This document shows, piece after piece, positions 6,210-10,720 of a stretch of 10,720 nucleotides of DNA (position 1 is the stretch's first letter; every line of letters begins with the position of its first letter). Both the position numbers and the translations under genes were made by a program. Below the pieces are notes generated by a model, which made no database searches, had not been told where the DNA came from, and saw only the letters and a program-made list of their open reading frames with translations. Origin of the DNA: an uncultured Holophagaceae bacterium (GTDB lineage Bacteria; Acidobacteriota; Holophagae; Holophagales; Holophagaceae); assembly GCA_903890595.1 (NCBI GenBank), contig CAITBU010000356.1, forward strand, positions 1 through 10,720. Reading direction: 5' to 3'.

Positions 6210-7541
6210 TCAGGCGAAGGTTCGCATCAACAGGAACAGGGCCCCGTTCCAGCAGGCGTGGACCAGGAGCGGGGTCCGCAGGCTGCCCGTGTGGCGGAGG
6301 GCCAGGCCCATGGCGAGGCCCAGGGTGGCCAGCACGGGGAGGCCGGCGGGCTGCAGGTGGATGGCACCGAACAGCAGCGACGTGATGATGAGGGCCACAG
6401 TGGTGCGGCCCGTGCGGGCCAGCACCGGCAGGAGGAAGCCCCGGAACAGGAACTCCTCAAAGAGGGGCGCCAGGCCAGCCACCGTCAGGAACAGGACCAG
6501 ACCTGGCCCCAGGCCGGCGGCGCTGCGCAGGAGCTCTTGCAGGTCCCGCTGGGGGCTCTGCTCGGGCCGCAGCACGAGGCTCGACAGGGGTGCCACCACC
6601 AGGACCATGGCCACAGCCAGGCAGAGGAAGGCCCCGCCCCAGGCCAGGTCCCGGCCGGCCCGGCCCGGCGCCACCCGGCGCCAGAGGTCGGCTGGGGTGG
6701 CACCCTCCGCCCGACAAATCAGGGCCAAGCCCAGGGCGGCATGGAGGCCGTAGCCGAGGGGCACCGCCGCCCAGCGCAGGCTGGGCCAGGGCAGGAGGAG
6801 GGCCGCAGCGACCTGCCCCGCCACGAAGAAGCCGAGGAACCACACCAGGACCACCAGGGCGGCGGCCCGCCCGGACAGGCCCCAGGCCGGCAGGGGTGGG
6901 GGCGGGGCTGGGCGCGGTGCGGAGAGCAGGTAGATGCCGAAGCCCAGGCCGCCCGCGGCTGTCGCCAGACCGACCAGGGCCAGGATCGAGAGAGCCGCCA
7001 TCCGGGCGAGGAGGGCCGCTCGGGCCTTGGCGCGGAGCGGCTCAGCTCCGCCCTCCCGGTCCAGGAGGCGGGCCTCCAGGAGGTCGGCGGCATACCCGCT
7101 TCCCAGGCGCCGCTGGACGTCGCGGCGGTCCGCAGCTGAGGGGAGCGGCCCGCCGGCATGGGCGGCCAGGCAGACCCTCCGGAAGGACTCTCCGCCGGGC
7201 CCGGTGGGCGTGGCGGCCTGGATCCAGTCGGTGGCCGGTTTGGCGGGCTGGCCCGACTCGGCCTCCAGCACTGCCAGCAGGGCCCGGTCCCAGGGCTCCT
7301 TGAGGGGCATCTCCGCCTTCATGGCCCCGGCCCGGCCGCTCCCCAGCAGGCGGGAAGCCCCCAGGGCCGTCTCGGCCAAGCGTCCCTGGAGCGAGGCCAT
7401 GGCTGCTGGTCGACGGGCGGCTTCCCGGCGGAGGCGGAGGGAGGAGCCCACGACCAGCAGAGCCAGCAGGGCCAGCAGGACCAGCAGGGGATCGGCCCAG
7501 CGGCGGTCCGGTTGCCAGGGGGTGGCGGGACGGGGTTCCAT
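6210..7541 (-). CDS. CPBP-family intramembrane metalloprotease with long N-terminal extension
   Basis: A 443-residue membrane protein. The C-terminal part carries the CPBP (Rce1/CAAX-protease-like) glutamic protease motifs: EExxxR at 362-367 (EEFLFR), FxxxH at 391-395 (FGAIH) and HxxxN at 428-432 (HACWN). These lie in the expected order within hydrophobic helices. Ahead of them are a membrane helix at about 19-33, a roughly 150-residue soluble region of no family I recognise (about 35-180), further helices (about 183-207 and 225-250), and a Pro-rich connector APRPAPPPPLPAW between them. Family members usually have about 200-300 residues, so the N-terminal half is extra. In bacteria, CPBP proteins act in bacteriocin immunity, prenyl-protein-like processing or unknown roles; the substrate here is unknown. 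The start at 7541 has only a weak Shine-Dalgarno and lies 24 nt after the DCC gene. The gene converges on the kinase with 7 nt between stops. Confidence 0.9.
   Translation of the reverse strand: MEPRPATPWQPDRRWADPLLVLLALLALLVVGSSLRLRREAARRPAAMASLQGRLAETALGASRLLGSGRAGAMKAEMPLKEPWDRALLAVLEAESGQPAKPATDWIQAATPTGPGGESFRRVCLAAHAGGPLPSAADRRDVQRRLGSGYAADLLEARLLDREGGAEPLRAKARAALLARMAALSILALVGLATAAGGLGFGIYLLSAPRPAPPPPLPAWGLSGRAAALVVLVWFLGFFVAGQVAAALLLPWPSLRWAAVPLGYGLHAALGLALICRAEGATPADLWRRVAPGRAGRDLAWGGAFLCLAVAMVLVVAPLSSLVLRPEQSPQRDLQELLRSAAGLGPGLVLFLTVAGLAPLFEEFLFRGFLLPVLARTGRTTVALIITSLLFGAIHLQPAGLPVLATLGLAMGLALRHTGSLRTPLLVHACWNGALFLLMRTFA
7452..7487. repeat. Four 9-bp near-identical tandem units inside the CPBP gene
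   Basis: The units GACCAGCAG, AGCCAGCAG, GGCCAGCAG and GACCAGCAG follow one another without gaps. On the coding (minus) strand they encode the repeated Leu-Leu-Val/Ala pattern of the first membrane helix. The repeat may simply reflect leucine codon use. Confidence 0.7.
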
Positions 7542-7565
7542 GCTCTCAGCCTACGCTGGCCGCCC

Positions 7566-7931
7566 TCAGAAGGGCGGGAGTCCGGTGCGGCGGTAGCGCC
7601 GCTCGGCCCAGCGCAGGTAGATGCGGTTGAGCAGGCGGGGCAGGCCCGGGAGGGCGAGCAGGGGCGCCAGCCAGCGCCAGCCCGGCAGGCGCCGGGCGAT
7701 GGGCCGGAGCAGGTCAGCCCCGGCCCAGACCTGGCGACTGGCCAGGTCCAGGCCGTGGATCTCCCGCTCCAGGGGCAGGCCCGCCAGCTCCGGGGCCATC
7801 TGGATCAGGTCGGGATCCCGCAGGGAGACCGCGTGGATGAGCCCCATTCGGTCCCGCCGGGCCAGCCAGAGCGTCATCCGGCAGCACAGGGTACAGGCGG
7901 GGTCGAAGGCCAGAATCAGCGGGGCGGGCAT
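7566..7931 (-). CDS. DCC-family thiol-disulfide oxidoreductase-like protein (DUF393)
   Basis: A 121-residue protein of the DCC (DUF393) family, named for a conserved Asp-x-x-Cys-x-x-Cys motif near the N terminus. Here it reads FDPACTLCC, giving Asp10, Cys13 and Cys16, with an extra Cys17. The C-terminal half (LRPIARRLPGWRWLAPLLALPGLPRLLNRIYLRWAERRYR) has the typical family pattern with a Leu/Pro-rich helix and a basic tail. The family is thought to have a thioredoxin-like fold, but its substrates are mostly unknown. I place the start at 7931 because the family N terminus begins there; the frame is open upstream but that part lies antisense to the divergent thioesterase. No clear Shine-Dalgarno precedes it. 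It is probably cotranscribed with the CPBP protease 24 nt downstream. Family assignment is good; function is open. Confidence 0.85.
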   Translation of the reverse strand: MPAPLILAFDPACTLCCRMTLWLARRDRMGLIHAVSLRDPDLIQMAPELAGLPLEREIHGLDLASRQVWAGADLLRPIARRLPGWRWLAPLLALPGLPRLLNRIYLRWAERRYRRTGLPPF

Positions 7932-8002
7932 CGGGGGATGATGCCATGGCTGGCGGCCCTTGGGGTGTGGTCCTTCAGGGCGTGCGCTAAGGTGGAAGGT
8001 TC

Positions 8003-8007
8003 GGAGG
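8003..8007 (+). promoter_or_regulatory. Ribosome-binding site (GGAGG) of the thioesterase gene
   Basis: GGAGG with a 5-nt spacer to the ATG at 8013. It decides the start against the upstream in-frame ATG at 7941. Confidence 0.7.
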
Positions 8008-8012
8008 CTCTC

Positions 8013-8408
8013 ATGCCCTTTTCCCACCCCATCGAAGTTCGCTTCGGTGACCTGGACGCCATGGGCCACGTGAACAACGCCATGGTCGTGACCTACCTTG
8101 AGCAGGGCCGCTTCCAGTGGTGGCGCAGCTACCTGGGCGGCCGGAAGTTCCAGGAAGAGGGCTTCCTGCTGGCCCGGGTGGAGCTGGACTACCGGATGCC
8201 CATCCTCCTGGGGGACGATGTGCGGGTGGAGCTGCACTGCACCCGGGTGGGCAACAGCTCCTTCGAGCTCAGCTACCGGGTCACCAAGGGCCTGGGTGGC
8301 GAGCTGTTCGCCGAGGGCAAGTCCGTGCAGGTCATGCTGGACTTCGCCACCAACCGGGCCAAGCCCCTCTCGCCGGTCACGCGGGAGTGGCTGGAGGCCC
8401 AGTCCTGA
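8013..8408 (+). CDS. Hotdog-fold acyl-CoA thioesterase (4HBT/YbgC-like)
   Basis: A 131-residue hotdog-fold protein that likely hydrolyses an acyl-CoA or acyl-ACP thioester in the cytoplasm. The N-terminal motif RFGDLDAMGHVNNAMVVTYLE (about 10-30) is the 4-hydroxybenzoyl-CoA thioesterase signature, with the acidic catalytic position among Asp13/Asp15 and the conserved GHVNN turn. VELDYRMPILLGDDVRVEL and the later SYRV and FAEGKSVQVMLD segments match the remaining hotdog strands. Length is normal for the family. The start at 8013 is supported by GGAGG 5 nt upstream (8003-8007); an in-frame ATG at 7941 is rejected. The stop overlaps the next gene's start as TGATG, implying translational coupling. 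It diverges from the DCC gene across 81 nt, where I see no clear promoter. The physiological substrate cannot be told. Confidence 0.92.
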   Translation: MPFSHPIEVRFGDLDAMGHVNNAMVVTYLEQGRFQWWRSYLGGRKFQEEGFLLARVELDYRMPILLGDDVRVELHCTRVGNSSFELSYRVTKGLGGELFAEGKSVQVMLDFATNRAKPLSPVTREWLEAQS

Positions 8409-9151
8409 TGCTGCTCGGCACGGCGGTCTGGGACGAGGGCGGGGGCCTGCGCCAGGCCCTGGTGGCTCGCCTGGCCTCCGGCCGCACGGCCGATCTGAAC
8501 CGCATCGAGGCCATCCGCCTGCGCAAGCTGGGGGAGGCTGATCCGGACCGCCTGGCGGAGGTGCTGGTGCCCGCCAGCCTGAGGCAGGTCCTGGCGGGTG
8601 GTCCCCGGGCCCTGGCCCGGGTGCGCCAGGCCGTGGCCTATGCGGAAAAGTGGGACCGGCGCGGCACCCTGCCGGACAGCCTGACGCCGGCGACCGGGGG
8701 CCAGGGTCCCTGCCTGCCTCGGCCTTCCCTCCTGCGCCGCTTCGACGGCACGCAACTCGACCGCTTCAGCCTGCGGGGTCCGGACCGGGAAGTGGCGGCG
8801 CTCCCCCTGCCCACCCTGGCGGCCATCGGCCTGGCCGGGGGCGGGGTCGCTGGGTTCTGCCTCGCTCTGGAAGAAGACTCGGGTCCGTTGCTGGGGGCCT
8901 GGCTCAGCGACGCCTGGCCTGAGGGCAGCCTGGAGTTTCGGGCCGGGGCCTCCCGCCGCACCGTACCCACCCGGGCCTGGGAGGGCCTCGACCTGCCCCC
9001 GCTGCGGGCCGGGGAGGTCGTGCTCCTGCCGCCCCCCAGGCTCCGGCCCTTCCCCCACCTGCCGGCGGGGACAGTGCTGCAGCTTGGCGCCGCTTTTGAT
9101 CAGCTGACCGTACGCCTGGGGCCCGAAGGCCTGCACCCCACCGTCCAATAG
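8408..9151 (+). CDS. Hypothetical protein, translationally coupled to the thioesterase gene
   Basis: A 247-residue protein I do not recognise. It starts MLLGTAVWDEGGGLRQ; its ATG shares one base with the thioesterase stop (TGATG), the main reason for this start. The N-terminal third is rich in Leu, Ala and Arg and probably helical (LRQALVARLASGRTADLNRI, then RLAEVLVPASLRQVLAG). A middle segment holds a glycine-rich hydrophobic stretch (LAAIGLAGGGVAGFCLALEE). The C-terminal part has alternating Pro-rich and strand-like pieces (VVLLPPPRLRPF, VLQLGAAFDQLTVRLG). There is no signal peptide, no clear membrane helix and only two scattered cysteines, so no metal site is suggested. The region is open throughout and G/C-rich at third positions like its neighbours, which supports coding. 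It converges on DAHP synthase with 9 nt between stops. No function is proposed. Confidence 0.75.
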   Translation: MLLGTAVWDEGGGLRQALVARLASGRTADLNRIEAIRLRKLGEADPDRLAEVLVPASLRQVLAGGPRALARVRQAVAYAEKWDRRGTLPDSLTPATGGQGPCLPRPSLLRRFDGTQLDRFSLRGPDREVAALPLPTLAAIGLAGGGVAGFCLALEEDSGPLLGAWLSDAWPEGSLEFRAGASRRTVPTRAWEGLDLPPLRAGEVVLLPPPRLRPFPHLPAGTVLQLGAAFDQLTVRLGPEGLHPTVQ

Positions 9152-9160
9152 GTTGCGGCT

Positions 9161-10513
9161 TCAGGCCCGCATCAGGCCAGCGATGAGAAAGGCCATCTCG
9201 AGGCTCTGGGTCCCGTTGAGGCGGGGATCGCAGCCCGTCTGGTAGGCCTTGGCCAGGTCCGTGCGGGAGGGCCCTTCCGTGCCCCCGGTGCACTCCGTGA
9301 CCGCTTCCCCCGTGAGCTCGATGTGGACGCCACCGAGGCGGGAGCCATGGGCGCGGTGCAGCTCAAAGGCCTGCTTGAGCTCGGAGAGGATGGCTCCGAA
9401 GTCCCGGGTCTTCATGGTGCGGGTGGCGCCCCCGCCCAGGTCCACCGCGACGCTGGCGCCGTTGCCGTGCATGGGGTCGCAGCTCCAGAGGACCGGATGA
9501 CCCGAGGCCTGGACCGCCCGGAGCAGGGGGGGCAGGGCTGCTTGGATCCGCTCGGCGCCGAAGCGCGGGATCAGGGTGATGCGACCGGGCTCGCGGCCCG
9601 GGTCCAGACGGTCCAGCAGGGCGGTGAGGTCCGCCGGGGTGGCGGCGGGTCCCACCTTCACCCCGAGGGGGTTGCGGATGCCCCGCAGGTACTCGATGTG
9701 AGCCCCGTCCAGCTGGCGGGTGCGCTCACCCACCCAGAGGGTGTGGGCACCCAGGTTGTAGTGCCCGGTACCCTCCCCGACCCAGCGGGTGAGGGCCTCC
9801 TCGTAGGGCAGGAGCAGGGCCTCGTGGCTGGTAAAGAAGTCGATGCGCTCCAGGACCTCCCGCTGCACGCCACCGAGGGCCTCGAGGAAGTCGAGGGACT
9901 CCTTCACCTGCTCCAGGGTCCGGCGGTAGGCCGGGACCTCCCCGGCGGTCCCGGGTAGCCCCCAGCGCTCCGGGTGGTGCAGGTCGGCGAAGCCGCCCGC
10001 CGCCAGGGCTCGCAGGTGGTTGAGGGTCGCTGTGGCGTGGAAGTAGGCCTGGAGCAGACGGTCCGGGTCAGGTCGGCGGGAGGCCTCGTCCGCTTCTGAA
10101 CCATTGATCAGGTCCCCCCGGTAGCTGGGGAGGGTGCGGCCGAGGACCTCCTCGGTGTCGCTGCTCCGAGGCTTGGCAAACTGGCCCGCGATGCGGCCCA
10201 CACGGATCACCGGCTTGCGGCCGCCATGGGTGAGGGCCACGGACATCTGGAGCAGCACCCGGAGCTTGCCCTCGATGGCCTCGGGGGCGCAGTCCTGGAA
10301 CTGCTCGGCGCAGTCCCCGCCCTGCAGGAGGAAGCGCCGGCCCTCGGCGGCCTCCGCCAGCAGGGTCCGGAGGCGGTCCACCTCCTGGGGCACCACCAGG
10401 GGTGGCAGGCGGCGCAGGCGGGCGAGGACACCCTCCAGGGCGGAGGGATCCTCGTAGACCGGCTGCTGGAGGGCCGGGTGGTGCTGCCAGCTGTGGGGGG
10501 TCCAGGACGCCAT
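9161..10513 (-). CDS. Class II (plant-type) 3-deoxy-7-phosphoheptulonate synthase (DAHP synthase)
   Basis: A 450-residue cytoplasmic enzyme that condenses phosphoenolpyruvate and erythrose-4-phosphate to DAHP, the first step of the shikimate pathway. Class II signatures run the whole length: GGDCAEQF with metal ligand Cys68, GRIAGQFAKPRSS, YRGDLINGSE, TSHEALLLPYEEALTR, YNLGAHTLWVGERTRQLDGA, RGIRNPLGVKVGP, IPRFG, WSCDPMHGNG (metal His), KTRDF, GGVHIELTGE (metal Glu), VTECTGG and YQTGCDPRLN (metal Asp). The protein appears complete and of normal class length. The start at 10513 gives MASWTPHSW, a common class II beginning; only a weak GGGAT precedes it. It follows nadA by 32 nt and is probably cotranscribed. 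Some class II enzymes use extra N-terminal elements for feedback control by aromatic amino acids; whether this one is regulated cannot be judged here. Confidence 0.97.
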   Translation of the reverse strand: MASWTPHSWQHHPALQQPVYEDPSALEGVLARLRRLPPLVVPQEVDRLRTLLAEAAEGRRFLLQGGDCAEQFQDCAPEAIEGKLRVLLQMSVALTHGGRKPVIRVGRIAGQFAKPRSSDTEEVLGRTLPSYRGDLINGSEADEASRRPDPDRLLQAYFHATATLNHLRALAAGGFADLHHPERWGLPGTAGEVPAYRRTLEQVKESLDFLEALGGVQREVLERIDFFTSHEALLLPYEEALTRWVGEGTGHYNLGAHTLWVGERTRQLDGAHIEYLRGIRNPLGVKVGPAATPADLTALLDRLDPGREPGRITLIPRFGAERIQAALPPLLRAVQASGHPVLWSCDPMHGNGASVAVDLGGGATRTMKTRDFGAILSELKQAFELHRAHGSRLGGVHIELTGEAVTECTGGTEGPSRTDLAKAYQTGCDPRLNGTQSLEMAFLIAGLMRA

Positions 10514-10545
10514 ATCCCATTCTGGCCTGGATTCGCCTTGGTGGC

Positions 10546-10720
10546 TCAGCCCAGGGCGAGCATCCGCTCCAGGGGCTTCAGGGCGCGCCGCCGCAGGTCC
10601 TCGTCGAGGTGGATCTCCGGCTGCAGGTCCCGGAGGCAGAGGTAGAGCTTCTCCAGGCTGTTCAGCTTCATGTAGGGGCAGAGGCTGCAGTTGCACCCGC
10701 TGTCGGCGGGGGCCGGGATG
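10546..10720 (-). CDS. nadA: Quinolinate synthase NadA, C-terminal 57 residues (start beyond window)
   Basis: NadA condenses iminoaspartate with dihydroxyacetone phosphate to quinolinate, the precursor of NAD, using an oxygen-sensitive [4Fe-4S] cluster. Only the C-terminal end is present. It reads IPAPADSGCNCSLCPYMKLN, followed by EKLYLCLRDLQPEIHLDEDL and a last helix ending ERMLALG. The CNCSLCPYM segment supplies the last cluster cysteine of the family and is a reliable signature. The frame runs off the right edge of the window. The DAHP synthase gene follows 32 nt downstream on the same strand. Confidence 0.95.
   Translation of the reverse strand, partial: IPAPADSGCNCSLCPYMKLNSLEKLYLCLRDLQPEIHLDEDLRRRALKPLERMLALG

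Noticed and set aside
6196..6220. Two adjacent small hairpins (CCCC-TGA-GGGG and CCTTC-AGGC-GAAGG) between the convergent kinase and CPBP genes
   Set aside because: Stems are only 4-5 bp and no U tract follows on either strand, so I cannot support an intrinsic terminator.
7941..8012. Upstream in-frame ATG that would extend the thioesterase by 24 residues
   Set aside because: The extension is not family-like, and GGAGG is correctly spaced for the ATG at 8013.
7932..8237. N-terminal extension of the DCC protein in the same open frame
   Set aside because: It runs antisense to the thioesterase coding region and its His/Pro-rich sequence is unlike DUF393 N termini, which begin close to the DxxCxxC motif.
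10514..10696. 61-residue N-terminal extension of DAHP synthase in the same open frame
   Set aside because: It overlaps the nadA coding sequence in a different frame and reads as low-complexity; the class II enzyme naturally begins at MASWTPHSW.
1..10720. tRNA, rRNA, CRISPR, insertion sequence, phage or defence genes
   Set aside because: Both strands were read for these; no spacer-repeat pattern, transposase motif, terminal inverted repeats or RNA-gene-sized gap was seen.

Overview
The window is a GC-rich, gene-dense bacterial chromosome segment carrying mostly housekeeping genes. There are nine complete genes and two genes cut by the window edges. The gene set is a Gram-negative-type late acyltransferase, an outer-membrane-type lipoprotein, a short NuoG, a transmembrane Ser/Thr kinase and a plant-type (class II) DAHP synthase. 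Together with very high G/C at third codon positions, this suggests Acidobacteriota, perhaps class Holophagae (Geothrix/Holophaga-like). That placement is inference from memory of gene families, not a measured result.

Layout. (1) Plus strand, 1-1281: the 3' part of nuoG (complex I Fe-S subunit), closed by a perfect 13-bp hairpin at 1302-1330 that serves as a bidirectional terminator. (2) Minus strand, 4918 down to 1351: a likely transcription unit of an EF-P family factor, RsgA ribosome-assembly GTPase, LpxL/HtrB-type acyltransferase and a two-domain OB-fold lipoprotein. The first three are separated by 16 and 8 nt; the lipoprotein lies 115 nt further on with its own strong ribosome-binding site. 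(3) Plus strand, 4994-6202: a membrane-anchored Ser/Thr kinase, divergent from the EF-P gene across a 75-nt region with two outward-pointing TAGAAT boxes. (4) Minus strand, 7931 down to 6210: a small DCC-family thiol protein followed by a CPBP intramembrane protease with an unusual N-terminal half. (5) Plus strand, 8013-9151: a hotdog-fold thioesterase overlapping by one base with an unrecognised 247-residue protein. (6) Minus strand, 10720 down to 9161: the end of nadA (quinolinate synthase) followed 32 nt later by class II DAHP synthase.

How they fit together. EF-P and RsgA act on the ribosome. The acyltransferase and lipoprotein belong to the envelope. NuoG is respiratory. NadA and DAHP synthase begin two biosynthetic routes (NAD and aromatic compounds). 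I see no mobile element, CRISPR array, tRNA, rRNA, phage gene or defence island, and no gap above 300 bases.

I found no convincing new multi-gene system. The points most worth checking are deviations inside familiar proteins. The EF-P carries a YeiP/EfpL-type tip loop on an otherwise EF-P-like body. The RsgA has lost the zinc-knuckle Cys/His residues and has TKRD in place of NKxD. The NuoG is short and lacks the N7 cluster cysteines. The CPBP protease carries about 180 extra N-terminal residues, and the kinase has a long activation segment with an apparently near-leaderless start.
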